64,000 nucleotides of DNA from Bacteriovorax stolpii (GTDB taxonomy: Bacteria > Bdellovibrionota > UBA2428): assembly GCA_945881775.1 (NCBI GenBank), contig CAMCVE010000014.1:1-64000 (forward strand). Direction: 5' to 3'. The notes beneath the pieces were generated by a model. That model was given only the letters and a program-made list of their open reading frames with translations. It had not been told where the DNA came from and did not search any database. Each line of letters begins with the position of its first letter. The stretch's first letter is position 1. Below, piece by piece: positions 44,376 through 54,015 of the stretch. The position numbers were made by a program, and so were the translations under genes.

Positions 44376-46292
44376 ATGCCCGAGCTGATCCTCGAAGCGA
44401 GTCGTATTCCTGTTGATCTCTCTAAACCCGTGACCGGGTTTGATCTGGCCAAAGCCCACCTCAAGGGAACACGTGTGTACGCGATCAAGGTCGACGGCGT
44501 CGTGCGCGACCTCTCGCGCGAGGTGCCTGCGTCGGCCCGTGAGATCCAGCTCCTCACCGAGAAAGACCCCGAAAGCCTTGAAGTTGTTCGCCACGGCACG
44601 GCCCACGTTCTTGCACAAGCCGTCAAGGAGCTCGAGCCTGAGACGCAGGTCACCATTGGTCCCGTGATCGAAAATGGTTTCTTCTACGACTTCTCCCGCA
44701 AAGAACCTTGGAAAGAAGAAGACCTCGCGAACCTCGAGAAGAAGATGGCCCACCTCATCAAGTCCGGCCATCCCGTAAAGCGCGAGGAATGGCCCGTCGA
44801 AAAAGCGATTGAGTTCTTTAAGGGGCTCGGCGAACACTACAAAGTCGAGATTATCCAGGATCTCATCAAGAACGAAGGCGCCACCGTCGTCTCGCTCTAC
44901 ACCCAAGGGGCGTTTACCGACCTCTGCCGCGGCCCGCACATCCCCAACACTTCGCTCATTCCAGCCTTCAAGCTCACGCACGTTGCGGGCGCCTACTGGC
45001 GCGGCGACGAAAAGAACGAGATGCTCACACGCATCTACGGCACTGCCTTCCTCTCTAAAGAAGCCTTAGCCGAGCACCTCCACCGCATCGAAGAAGCCAA
45101 AAAGCGCGACCATCGCCGCATCGGTACCGAGCAACGCCTCTTCAGCTTCCATCCCGAAGCACCCGCATCGCCCTTCTTTCATCCGAACGGCGGATTCATC
45201 TACGCTCAGCTCACCGACTACATTCGCAAACTCAACCGCAAGTACGGTTTCCAAGACGTCGTCACACCTCTCATCATGGATGAGAACATGTGGAAAAAGT
45301 CCGGCCACTGGGATCACTACAAAGAGAACATGTACTTCACCAAAGTCGACGAGCGCGACTTCGCCGTGAAGCCCATGAACTGCCCCGGCCACTGCATGAT
45401 TTTTGCGACTCACCGGCACTCCTACCGCGACCTCCCTTGGCGCGTGTCGGAGTTCGGCCGCGTGCATCGTCACGAGCGCAGCGGCGTCACAGCAGGCCTC
45501 TTTCGCGTGCGCAGCTTCGTCCAGGACGATGCCCATATCATGTGCACCGAAGATCAGATCGAAGGCGAGATCCTGAACATCCTCGAAATGATCAAGATCG
45601 TCTACACGACCTTTGGCTTCGAGTACTTCGTCGAACTCTCGACCCGTCCCGCGAGTCGCCTCGGCGATGATGCCACCTGGGACAAGGCCGAAGGCGCGCT
45701 TAAGAATGCGCTCGAGCGCGCAGGCCTCAAGTACAAACTCAACCCGGGCGATGGTGCTTTCTACGGCCCCAAGATTGACTGCCATCTGCGCGACTCCATT
45801 GGCCGGACACACCAGTGCGGCACGATCCAGCTCGACTACCAAATGCCCCAGCGTTTTGAACTCCAATACACCGGAGCCGACAATGTGAGCCACGCACCTG
45901 TGATGATCCACCGTGCGATCATTGGCTCTATGGAGCGCTTTTTCGGAATTCTCATCGAGCACGTTGCAGGCAAGTTCCCACTCTGGCTCGCCCCTCAGCA
46001 GATCCAGATTCTCTCAATCGCCGATGAGGCCAAGAGCTTCTCTGAGAAGCTCTTCCAAGATCTGAAATCTCGCGGTTACCGCGTGATTTTGGACGATTCA
46101 AACGATAAGCTCTCGGCGAAGATCAAAAAGTACCAGCCCGATAAGGCGCCGTACATGCTTATCGTCGGTGGCAAAGAGGCCGAGCTCGGTGTCGTGAGTG
46201 TCCGCGATAGAGAAGGGCAGCAGCGCCAAGGCGTAACCCCCGCTGATCTATTTGCAGAACTCGCCGAGCAAATGAAAGTTGGACAAATCTAA
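44376..46292 (+). CDS. thrS: Threonyl-tRNA synthetase
   Basis: A class II synthetase with an N-terminal TGS domain, the editing domain (HGTAHVLAQAVKEL, DLCRGPHIPNT) and the catalytic core (MNCPGHCMIF with zinc Cys, FGRVHRHERSGV, DDAHIMC). The C-terminal anticodon domain follows. It has 638 residues. It precedes infC as in many bacteria. Confidence 0.98.
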   Translation: MPELILEASRIPVDLSKPVTGFDLAKAHLKGTRVYAIKVDGVVRDLSREVPASAREIQLLTEKDPESLEVVRHGTAHVLAQAVKELEPETQVTIGPVIENGFFYDFSRKEPWKEEDLANLEKKMAHLIKSGHPVKREEWPVEKAIEFFKGLGEHYKVEIIQDLIKNEGATVVSLYTQGAFTDLCRGPHIPNTSLIPAFKLTHVAGAYWRGDEKNEMLTRIYGTAFLSKEALAEHLHRIEEAKKRDHRRIGTEQRLFSFHPEAPASPFFHPNGGFIYAQLTDYIRKLNRKYGFQDVVTPLIMDENMWKKSGHWDHYKENMYFTKVDERDFAVKPMNCPGHCMIFATHRHSYRDLPWRVSEFGRVHRHERSGVTAGLFRVRSFVQDDAHIMCTEDQIEGEILNILEMIKIVYTTFGFEYFVELSTRPASRLGDDATWDKAEGALKNALERAGLKYKLNPGDGAFYGPKIDCHLRDSIGRTHQCGTIQLDYQMPQRFELQYTGADNVSHAPVMIHRAIIGSMERFFGILIEHVAGKFPLWLAPQQIQILSIADEAKSFSEKLFQDLKSRGYRVILDDSNDKLSAKIKKYQPDKAPYMLIVGGKEAELGVVSVRDREGQQRQGVTPADLFAELAEQMKVGQI

Positions 46293-46315
46293 GGCCCCTG
46301 GCTTTGGACCCTTTG

Positions 46316-46330
46316 AAGGAGGATAGACCC

Positions 46331-46333
<3 letters not shown>
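46316..46333 (+). promoter_or_regulatory. infC ribosome binding site and AUU start codon
   Basis: AAGGAGGA (46316-46323) is followed by a 7-base spacer and ATT at 46331, in frame with infC. No ATG or GTG lies at a suitable place; the upstream in-frame TTG at 46304 lies before the Shine-Dalgarno. AUU start codons of infC allow IF3 to limit its own synthesis. Confidence 0.85.
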
Positions 46334-47029
<696 letters not shown>

Positions 47030-47052
47030 TTAAAGCCCCGAAATTACGAAAT

Positions 47053-47088
47053 AAGTCTTGTCTCGCTGAAAGATGCGTGGCAAGACTT
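47053..47088 (+). promoter_or_regulatory. Strong hairpin between infC and rpmI (possible L20 operator)
   Basis: AAGTCTTG (47053-47060) pairs with CAAGACTT (47081-47088). The stem continues inward with a T-G and a C-G pair, one T-T mismatch and CGC/GCG, around an 8-base loop. No T tract follows, so it is not a terminator. L20 represses rpmI-rplT through RNA structure at this site in other bacteria, so an autoregulatory role is likely but unproven. Confidence 0.5.
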
Positions 47089-47124
47089 TGGACTTTGTAG
47101 CAGCTAAAGGAGACGAACGTTCAC

Positions 47125-47322
47125 ATGCCAAAAGTTAAGACGCATTCCGGCGCTAAGAAGCGCATGACGAAGACCGCAACCGGTAAGATCAAGTTCACCA
47201 AGCCTGGTCGTCGCCACAACACCGGACACAACTCTGAGAAACAAACACGCCGCCTCCGTGGCGCTGCTTACATCTTCGAAGGCATGCTTCGCCGCATCGG
47301 TCGCCTTCTTCCCAACGGCTAA
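47125..47322 (+). CDS. rpmI: 50S ribosomal protein bL35
   Basis: A 65-residue basic ribosomal protein: PKVKTHSGAKKRMTKTATGK and the RRLRGAAYIFEGM segment are typical. AAAGGAG precedes the ATG. It lies in the conserved infC-rpmI-rplT order. Confidence 0.97.
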   Translation: MPKVKTHSGAKKRMTKTATGKIKFTKPGRRHNTGHNSEKQTRRLRGAAYIFEGMLRRIGRLLPNG

Positions 47323-47341
47323 GAGAGAAGGATCATAAAAA

Positions 47342-47692
47342 ATGGCACGCGCTAAAGGTGGACCTAAAACCCGTCGTCGTCACAAAAAAGTTCTGAAGAT
47401 GACAGAAGGCTTCCGTAACTCGGCAAGCCGCTCGTACTCAAAAGCTTTCGAAGCCCTCAACCGCGCTTTGAACTACGCTTTCCGCGACCGTAAGGTCAAA
47501 AAGCGTGACTTCCGCGGTCTCTGGATTCAGCGTCTCAACGCCGCTGTTCGCAATCACGGTTCGACCTACTCGGGTTTCATCTCGGGTCTGAAGACCAAGA
47601 ACGTCGAGCTCGACCGTAAGGTCCTTTCTGATATCGCTCTTCAGGATCCCAAGTCCTTTGAGTCGATCGTTCAGATGACTCAGAACAACTAA
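47342..47692 (+). CDS. rplT: 50S ribosomal protein bL20
   Basis: A 116-residue assembly protein and likely autoregulator of rpmI-rplT. The N-terminal ARAKGGPKTRRRHKKVLK and RDRKVKKRDFRGLWIQRLNAAVR are diagnostic. GAGAAGGA precedes the ATG. It is followed by a terminator. Confidence 0.98.
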   Translation: MARAKGGPKTRRRHKKVLKMTEGFRNSASRSYSKAFEALNRALNYAFRDRKVKKRDFRGLWIQRLNAAVRNHGSTYSGFISGLKTKNVELDRKVLSDIALQDPKSFESIVQMTQNN

Positions 47693-47745
47693 ACTTTTCG
47701 CAGAGTCCGCTTCTTCTGTGGAGCGAAGACCCTGCACTTTCAAAG

Positions 47746-47777
47746 AACCTCGGTGTCGCAAGACATCGGGGTTTTTT
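47746..47777 (+). terminator. Rho-independent terminator after rplT
   Basis: A 12-bp stem (47746-47757 with 47762-47773, two G-U pairs) closed by a GCAA tetraloop, then a T run to 47777. It separates infC-rpmI-rplT from pheST. Confidence 0.92.
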
Positions 47778-47829
47778 CATTTTCAGCGCCCTCGAAAAAT
47801 CTGTTGCTTGCCTCTATAACTAACGACTC

Positions 47830-48882
47830 ATGAGCATCGAGAACCTGCTGCAATCCTTGAGTGAACTCGAACAAAAGTCGCAAACGGCTCTCGCCGCAAT
47901 CGACGGTCCCGATGCGCTCGAAAAATTTCGTGTCGAATGGCTTGGCAAGAAAGGTCAGCTCACCGAAGTCATGAAATCCATGGGGCAGCTCTCTGCCGAG
48001 GACCGCCCCAAGGTCGGCGCTCGCGCCAACGAAATCCGTACACAACTTCAAGTTGCGGTGGACCTGCTCGCCGAGGATCACCAGAACAAAGAGTGGGCCA
48101 AGCGCCTTGAGAGCGAGCGCATCGACGTGACTCTGCCGGGACGCAAAGTTTCTGGCAATCAGGAGCATCCTGTTCGCACGACGATGGAAGAGCTCGTTCG
48201 GATTTTTGAGAAGTGCGGTTTCATGCCCGAGCTGGGACCCGAAGTCGAACACGAGTTTTTCAACTTCGACGCTCTCAATATTCCAGCAGCACACCCAGCA
48301 CGCGCACTTCAGGACACCTTCTATGTGAAGGGATACCCACAAATCGTACTCCGCACGCAAACCTCTCCTGTACAGGTGCGCACGATGCTCGCTCAGAAAC
48401 CACCGATTCGAATGGTATGCCCCGGACGAGTTTTTCGAGCCGATTACGACGCCACGCACTCTCCGATGTTCCATCAGATCGAAGGACTGTTCATCGACAC
48501 CGACGTTCACATGGGCGACCTCAAGGGAATTCTTGCGACGATGATCCGAGATTTCTTTAGGGTCGAACTCAAAGTGCGCCTCAGACCCAGCTTCTTCCCT
48601 TTCACCGAGCCCTCGGCTGAGATCGATATCCAGTGTCCTTTCTGCGAAGGCAAAGGCTGCAAAACCTGCAAGAGCTCAGGCTGGGTCGAGATTGGCGGGT
48701 GCGGCATGGTGGATCCCGAAGTCTTCAAGGCCTGCGGCATTGACCCCGACAAGTATAAGGGCTTCGCTTTCGGAATGGGTATCGAGCGAATGGCCATGCT
48801 CAAATACGGCCTCGATGACCTTCGCACTTTCTACGAGTCCGACCAAAAATTTGTTTCCCAGTTCTCGAGGTGGAGATCATGA
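47830..48882 (+). CDS. pheS: Phenylalanyl-tRNA synthetase alpha subunit
   Basis: Catalytic subunit of the alpha2-beta2 enzyme. It has an N-terminal coiled coil and class II motifs: GFMPELGPEVEHEFFNFDALNIPAAHPAR, MVCPGRVFRADYDATHSPMFHQIEG and GMGIERMAMLKYGL. It has 350 residues. There is no Shine-Dalgarno before the ATG at 47830, while TATAAC lies at 47815-47820, so the message may have almost no leader. It overlaps pheT by 4 bp. Confidence 0.97.
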   Translation: MSIENLLQSLSELEQKSQTALAAIDGPDALEKFRVEWLGKKGQLTEVMKSMGQLSAEDRPKVGARANEIRTQLQVAVDLLAEDHQNKEWAKRLESERIDVTLPGRKVSGNQEHPVRTTMEELVRIFEKCGFMPELGPEVEHEFFNFDALNIPAAHPARALQDTFYVKGYPQIVLRTQTSPVQVRTMLAQKPPIRMVCPGRVFRADYDATHSPMFHQIEGLFIDTDVHMGDLKGILATMIRDFFRVELKVRLRPSFFPFTEPSAEIDIQCPFCEGKGCKTCKSSGWVEIGGCGMVDPEVFKACGIDPDKYKGFAFGMGIERMAMLKYGLDDLRTFYESDQKFVSQFSRWRS

Positions 48883-51491
48883 AAATCTCTTTAAAATGGC
48901 TCTCTGAGTTTTTCCCGCATTCAAAATTTGCCTCGAGCCCAACGGACAAGGCCGAGCTGCGCGCGCGACTGCCTTTCCTCGGTCTTGAGATCGGGGGCGT
49001 CCAAGCTCAAGGTGCGGGTCTCGAAGGTGTTCGTGTCGCGGAAATCAAATCTTTTGAAAAGCACCCACAGGCTGATCGCCTGAATATTTGTCAGGTTTCG
49101 ATGGGCGAGGGGACGGATCTACAAATTGTCTGTGGTGCCCCAAACGTCCGTCAGGGCATGCGCGTTGCACTTGCGACCATTGGCAGCGTTCTTCCCGGAA
49201 ACTTTGAAATTAAAGCCTCCAAGATCCGCGGCGTTGATTCGTCGGGGATGCTTTGTTCCGGCAAGGAGCTGGGACTAACCCAGGACGGTGAAGGCATCCT
49301 TGATCTTTCGTCGGACTACAAACTGGGCTCGCGTCTTGTCGATGCGATGGGTCTCGATGATGAAATTTGGGAAGTGGAACTCACCCCCGACCGGGCGGAT
49401 TGTCTTTCTCATCTTGGACTTGCGCGCGAAGTGGGCCGCCTGATCAAGAACAAGGTCCAGCTGCCAGAGTTCGAGAATCTGGAATCGGCCACTAAAGACG
49501 TTGCGCTTGTGAGCGTCGAAGTCCAGGCGACTGAGGCCTGTTCCATATACACCGCGGTCTTGTTTGAAGGAGTCGAGCGCACAACGACTCCACCTGCCAT
49601 GAAACAACGGCTCGAATCACTTGGGCACCGCTCGCTAGGAGCCCTTGTCGACGTGACCAATTACGTCGCACAAGAACTGGGTCATCCGCTCCATGCTTTC
49701 GATGCGGATAAAATCAAAGGATCTAAGATCATCGTTCGTTTTGCCAAACCTGGAGAGACGCTCGTAACGCTCGAAGGTACCCAGCGCACTTTGCATCCAG
49801 AGGACCTTGTGATTGCAGATCTCGAGAAGCCTTTGGCTCTCGCGGGCGTGATGGGCGGACTCGAGAGTGGTGTGTCCGACGCCACAAAACGTATCGTTCT
49901 TGAGTCGGCTGTTTTCGATCCCATTGTGATTCGTAAAATGGCTCAGCGCCACCGCATTCATTCCGAGGCCTCTCACCGTTTCGAGCGAGGCGTTGATCCG
50001 AACAACACCCTGCGTGCTGCGGGCCGTGCGGCACTCCTCTTCAGGCAGACCACAGGAGCCCGGCGCCGTGGTGCGATCATCGAAGTGAGCTCGGAGCGCG
50101 GTAAGCGTTCTCAGCAAAAACTCTCTCTTAACTTCGATCTAAGAGCCTTCCACAAACTCGTCGGTATCGAGGATGCTCAGTCCGACTCGGATGCGATCAT
50201 CAATGTTTTCTCGAGCGTGGGCATCGACGCTCAAGTGAAGTCGACCAATGTTCTCAAAGTTGAAATTCCCACTCACCGGGTGGACCTCTTTCGTGAAGTC
50301 GATCTCATCGAAGAGGCGGCGAGACTGCTTGGCTACGACAAAATTCCCGAACGCTATCCCGCCCAAAAGACTCAGAGCAGCTCCAAAACCTACGACCTCT
50401 ACGCCAAACTTCGACGTGTGCGCTCACGTGTCCTGGACACGGGGCTTTGCGAAATGATGCCGTATTGCTTTGTATCGGATCGTCAACTCTCCAAGCTCCA
50501 GTCACCGCGTGCAGTTGAGCTAGAAAATCCGCTCTCAGCGGACTGGAAATACCTTCGCCCCAATCTCTTCCTCGGGCTCTCTGGGATTTTGTCGAATCAC
50601 GTGGCCCTAGGTCAGCACGACGCCCGTATTTTTGATGCGGGACATGTCTTCGAGATGAGCACAAGCGACTTCGACCCCACGTCTAGTGCTTCGGCATCAA
50701 AGATTCCCGTGCGAGAGTCCTATCACGTTTCGTGGGCCATCATGGGTCGCAGCTGTGAGGAGCACTGGTCGACCGACAAAACCTCAATCGATCGTAAACG
50801 CCTCGTGGACTTTTACGACGCGCGAGGGGTCTTTGACAAACTTGTTCCCGATCTGGCTGCGATCGAAGGACGCTGGACCAGCACGCAGTTCATCCCGCTC
50901 CAAGACTTCCTCAAGAATGCCGATTGGATGCGTCTGCTCGAAGCAGATGCACCTTGGATACCTGTTAAGCTCTTGCACCCTTCCAGAAGCGCTGTCCTTG
51001 TCTGGCCCGGTAAACCCCCTGGGAAGATTGTGGGCTTTGTGGGCGAACTGCACCCTATGGAAAAGTCGGATTGGCTCAATCTCCCAACGGGTCTCAGTCT
51101 TGGCGCTGCGGTGGGCGAAATCCGTGTCTTCGACGATCTCGGACGTATTATGGGTGAGCTGCGCGCGGGAAAGATCGAGAAGGAAGCGTCTCCTTATGGA
51201 AAAATTGGAGTGAGTCGCCGTGTTCCCATAGTGGAGCGCGATATTTCTCTCGTGTTTGGTCCCGAGGCCTCTCATGCTGAAATCGAGAAAACTGTTCAGA
51301 AGTCTGTCGGTGGCGGGTTGCTCCGTGAACTCCGTTGTATGGACCTCTACCAAATGCCCGATGGCAAGCGCTCACTGGCCTACAGGCTCTACCTCCAGGG
51401 TGAGGGCACTCTCTCAGATGCTGAGATTCAGGGGGCCGTAAACCAAGCTGTCGAGGGCCTGAAGAAGAAATTCGGCGCTGAAATCCGCTAG
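48879..51491 (+). CDS. pheT: Phenylalanyl-tRNA synthetase beta subunit
   Basis: 870 residues: an EMAP/tRNA-binding domain near the start (VRVAEIKSFEKHPQADRLNICQV, ASKIRGVDSSGMLCSGKELGL), B3/B4 editing and B5 domains, and the C-terminal FDX anticodon-binding domain (VPIVERDISLVFG). The start is ATG 48879, with GGTGGAG upstream and ATGA overlap with pheS. It is longer than the usual 800 residues. Confidence 0.97.
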   Translation: MKISLKWLSEFFPHSKFASSPTDKAELRARLPFLGLEIGGVQAQGAGLEGVRVAEIKSFEKHPQADRLNICQVSMGEGTDLQIVCGAPNVRQGMRVALATIGSVLPGNFEIKASKIRGVDSSGMLCSGKELGLTQDGEGILDLSSDYKLGSRLVDAMGLDDEIWEVELTPDRADCLSHLGLAREVGRLIKNKVQLPEFENLESATKDVALVSVEVQATEACSIYTAVLFEGVERTTTPPAMKQRLESLGHRSLGALVDVTNYVAQELGHPLHAFDADKIKGSKIIVRFAKPGETLVTLEGTQRTLHPEDLVIADLEKPLALAGVMGGLESGVSDATKRIVLESAVFDPIVIRKMAQRHRIHSEASHRFERGVDPNNTLRAAGRAALLFRQTTGARRRGAIIEVSSERGKRSQQKLSLNFDLRAFHKLVGIEDAQSDSDAIINVFSSVGIDAQVKSTNVLKVEIPTHRVDLFREVDLIEEAARLLGYDKIPERYPAQKTQSSSKTYDLYAKLRRVRSRVLDTGLCEMMPYCFVSDRQLSKLQSPRAVELENPLSADWKYLRPNLFLGLSGILSNHVALGQHDARIFDAGHVFEMSTSDFDPTSSASASKIPVRESYHVSWAIMGRSCEEHWSTDKTSIDRKRLVDFYDARGVFDKLVPDLAAIEGRWTSTQFIPLQDFLKNADWMRLLEADAPWIPVKLLHPSRSAVLVWPGKPPGKIVGFVGELHPMEKSDWLNLPTGLSLGAAVGEIRVFDDLGRIMGELRAGKIEKEASPYGKIGVSRRVPIVERDISLVFGPEASHAEIEKTVQKSVGGGLLRELRCMDLYQMPDGKRSLAYRLYLQGEGTLSDAEIQGAVNQAVEGLKKKFGAEIR

Positions 51492-51619
51492 GTTTTTAGT
51501 CGCCATTTAAGGGTCCGCAAAAGGCGCGTTTTGTAAAGAATCTCGACAGGCTAAAGTGCCTGCGCAGGATCCAAGTCCCCGTTATCCGATATGGCATAAG
51601 TACTGCTCAATGGAGTTCC

Positions 51620-52174
51620 ATGTCATTCAATCGGTTGAACGTTGCCTCTCTTTTCTTAACTGTGTCCCTACTGGCCTCCCTCCCGCTCAGGGCCGAGGTC
51701 GAGTCGGAGATACCGTCCGCAAGTTCAACAAAGTCTCTGTCGGAAATGTACGACAGTGTCCGAGAAGGAGAGACTTTTCTGTGGGTTCTCGAAAGCGCCG
51801 AAGGTCATGAAGTCCTTTTAGAAGAGAATTTCCAAGACGGGCACTGGGACCGCAAGCTCCTCGTCTCGGAGGGAAGTATCCAGGACGGCGCCGAGGGTTC
51901 TGATCGTCAGTCCGACATCACATTCAGAGAACTCAGTGCCTCTGAACTCCCCAAGATCGAAGCTCCCAAGGAACAAAGCTCATGGAGCAGTTTCCTCCGG
52001 AACACTCTGAAGATTCCAGAGGGCGTGGGACTCGGCCTGGGTTCGCTAAGTTTCGAAACCGATCGCCTTAAGGTCAAGGGCGGATTCAGGATGCCTCCTC
52101 GTCAGGAGCGCGATCCCGATGCGATCTGGTACGAAGTTCTCCGAGCTGAAATGGATGTCACGATCAAGTTTTAA
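51620..52174 (+). CDS. Exported hypothetical protein
   Basis: A 184-residue protein with a clear signal peptide (NRLNVASLFLTVSLLASLPLRA). No family recognised. The mature part is acidic and Ser-rich, with an amphipathic end (GLGLGSLSFETDRLKVKGGF, then EMDVTIKF), which hints at an outer-membrane or surface link. TGGAG lies five bases before the ATG. Confidence 0.75.
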   Translation: MSFNRLNVASLFLTVSLLASLPLRAEVESEIPSASSTKSLSEMYDSVREGETFLWVLESAEGHEVLLEENFQDGHWDRKLLVSEGSIQDGAEGSDRQSDITFRELSASELPKIEAPKEQSSWSSFLRNTLKIPEGVGLGLGSLSFETDRLKVKGGFRMPPRQERDPDAIWYEVLRAEMDVTIKF

Positions 52175-52236
52175 ATTCTTAAAAGAATTTCTGAAAATCG
52201 ATTGTTTTTTAAGGCCGCGCCGTTCAAACTTTTCAA

Positions 52237-52830
52237 ATGAACGTGAAGCTTCTGTTTCTGGTGCCCCTTCTGGGGCTGGTGTCTTGTGCAAGTAGCAAGA
52301 CTTCGGTTGGGGTAGGGGCCTTCAGCGATGCAATTCACAAGGTTGCTCGCAATGATGATGGAAGTAAGGGGTGGCTTTCCCCACTCGTGTATCCACTCGG
52401 AGTCAAAACACGGTTTGGCGCACAAACTCCTTTAGTGATCGCCGTCGACTACACACCCCTCGCACGAAAAGATGCCCAAGGCGAAGTGACGAACCGGTAC
52501 CTGCTCGCTCGGACTCTACTCGGAGTAGGACCCGCGGGATTTGCATTTGGCCCCTCCTTCACCATGCATTCTCAAAAGGGAAGCGGCAAAGTTCTTGAGC
52601 TCAATAACGGGGGCTCAACTTCTGACTTCGCGGTCCCTAATTCGAGCGTGAGCTCAAAGACCATCGGTCTCAATTTGGCCTACGATCTTCAGTTCGGCTC
52701 CTTCATTCTCGGGAACGAAGTTTTTTGGAACGGGTTCATGAACAAAAATCGATGGAACTTTGCTTGGCTGGTTTCACTTCAGTATCAGTTCGGCGGCTCG
52801 TCACAAGGCGGAGGAACGACAGCACAATGA
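52237..52830 (+). CDS. Lipoprotein, hypothetical
   Basis: A 197-residue lipoprotein (lipobox VPLLGLVSC, Cys about residue 17). The mature part is Gly-rich with alternating strands (FGPSFTMHSQ, IGLNLAYDLQFGSFILGNEVFW, WLVSLQYQFGG), consistent with a small beta-barrel-like fold. Not recognised. Its end overlaps the matrixin gene start, so the two are likely made together. Confidence 0.75.
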   Translation: MNVKLLFLVPLLGLVSCASSKTSVGVGAFSDAIHKVARNDDGSKGWLSPLVYPLGVKTRFGAQTPLVIAVDYTPLARKDAQGEVTNRYLLARTLLGVGPAGFAFGPSFTMHSQKGSGKVLELNNGGSTSDFAVPNSSVSSKTIGLNLAYDLQFGSFILGNEVFWNGFMNKNRWNFAWLVSLQYQFGGSSQGGGTTAQ

Positions 52831-53606
52831 AAACACTCATCATCACACTGGTGACCCTAGCTTCACAGTTCGGTCATTCTTGGACTCTAAACTCCCAGTA
52901 TCCCGATCAACGGGGCTGGGCGCAGCGCCCCCTAGTTTTTCATGTGAATCGCACAAATTGTCCTGCTGATCTCGACGTCTTTCTCGATCAAGCGGTCGAA
53001 CTCTGGAACTCTGTTCCAGGTAGCTCACTGAAAGTAGAAATTGGTTCTGATACGACCAATACCATCGGCCAGCTGTGGGCTGGATCTGCCACAGATGTTC
53101 CAATGATTGCCTGTGATCCTAACTTTTCAGCGACAGCCTCTGTTGATGGCAATTCAATTCCAGGGGTGGGCTTCTTGCGAGGTTCCTCGCTCAACCCGGT
53201 CACAAACGGCGGCCTGCTCCTGAATGTCGAGTCGGGCGCAGACGCCAACATCAACCAATTGAGTGACACGTTGGTTGCGGTTGTCGTCGCTCACGAAATC
53301 GGACACGTGCTCGGCATCGGCCACACGAGCGATAAGAGCGCTCTGATGTATTACGACGCCACCGCCAAACAGAATCTTGCTCTTTCGCAAGACGACCGCG
53401 ACGCCGTGAGCTTCCTCTATCCTCGAGATGAGATCTCCAATCTCGACCTCATTGGCGGCTGTGGAGCGATCCAAAGCCTGGCACGGGGTTCAGGCCCCGG
53501 GGCTCCTCCTTGGGGAGGCAATTCTCTGGGCCTCATTGGGGGACTCTATCTTGCGTACTGGGTTTTCCGACAGCTCCGACGTCGCGAGCGCTTGCCAGTA
53601 CTTTAA
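52827..53606 (+). CDS. Secreted matrixin-family zinc metalloprotease with C-terminal anchor
   Basis: 259 residues. The signal peptide (TLIITLVTLASQFGHS) is followed by a metzincin catalytic domain with the full zinc site HEIGHVLGIGH (about residues 155-165) and a Met-turn (SALMYY). After the catalytic domain a GGCG motif and a Gly/Pro linker precede a hydrophobic helix and a basic tail (LGLIGGLYLAYWVF, then RQLRRRERL), much like bacterial C-terminal sorting signals such as MYXO-CTERM or GlyGly-CTERM. The start at 52827 has GGAGG upstream. It overlaps the lipoprotein gene by 4 bp. Confidence 0.9.
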   Translation: MKTLIITLVTLASQFGHSWTLNSQYPDQRGWAQRPLVFHVNRTNCPADLDVFLDQAVELWNSVPGSSLKVEIGSDTTNTIGQLWAGSATDVPMIACDPNFSATASVDGNSIPGVGFLRGSSLNPVTNGGLLLNVESGADANINQLSDTLVAVVVAHEIGHVLGIGHTSDKSALMYYDATAKQNLALSQDDRDAVSFLYPRDEISNLDLIGGCGAIQSLARGSGPGAPPWGGNSLGLIGGLYLAYWVFRQLRRRERLPVL

Positions 53607-53676
53607 ATACCCAGTCTAAGAAGCCAGAATGCTTGGCCTATAGACGCCGCATTAAAGCTGTGCTTTTTTAAGGCCT

Positions 53677-54012
53677 ATGGCTTTTTACCGCATCAAAGAA
53701 GCGGCCGAGAAGATCGGGGTTGTCCCGCATGTCTTACGTTTCTGGGAATCCCAATTCCCGTTTTTGAAACCCAACAAAACCAGTCGTGGACAGCGTCTCT
53801 ACGCCGAAGAAGATGTCGAGAACTTCCACAAAATCAAACATCTTCTTTATAACGAAGGGTACTCCATTCCCGGAGCCCGCAAGTTCCTCAAAGAATCACG
53901 CTTCAAAACACCCGACAGTTCCGGCGCCGTTGACCTGAGCATCCGTGAAGAATTCTGCCGCGAAATCGTCGAAGAGTTGAAGTCTCTCAAAGAGACCATC
54001 AAGGAGTACTAA
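53677..54012 (+). CDS. MerR-family transcriptional regulator
   Basis: A 111-residue protein with the MerR winged helix at the N-terminus (YRIKEAAEKIGVVPHVLRFWESQFPFLKP, then GQRLYAEEDVENFHKIK). The short C-terminus lacks cysteines or an effector domain, as in the RacA/YhjQ-type or DNA-binding-only MerR group. It lies 3 bp before the inositol-phosphate synthase gene and may control it. Confidence 0.9.
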   Translation: MAFYRIKEAAEKIGVVPHVLRFWESQFPFLKPNKTSRGQRLYAEEDVENFHKIKHLLYNEGYSIPGARKFLKESRFKTPDSSGAVDLSIREEFCREIVEELKSLKETIKEY

Positions 54013-54015
54013 GAT

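Noticed and set aside
45066-45962. 298-codon open frame antisense to thrS
   Set aside because: It is a shadow of the high-GC thrS codons, has no ribosome binding site, and thrS itself is certain.
51592-51607. Sigma-54-like promoter TGGCA-N8-TGCT
   Set aside because: The spacing fits -24/-12, but transcription would start at about 51618, removing the ribosome binding site of the gene at 51620.
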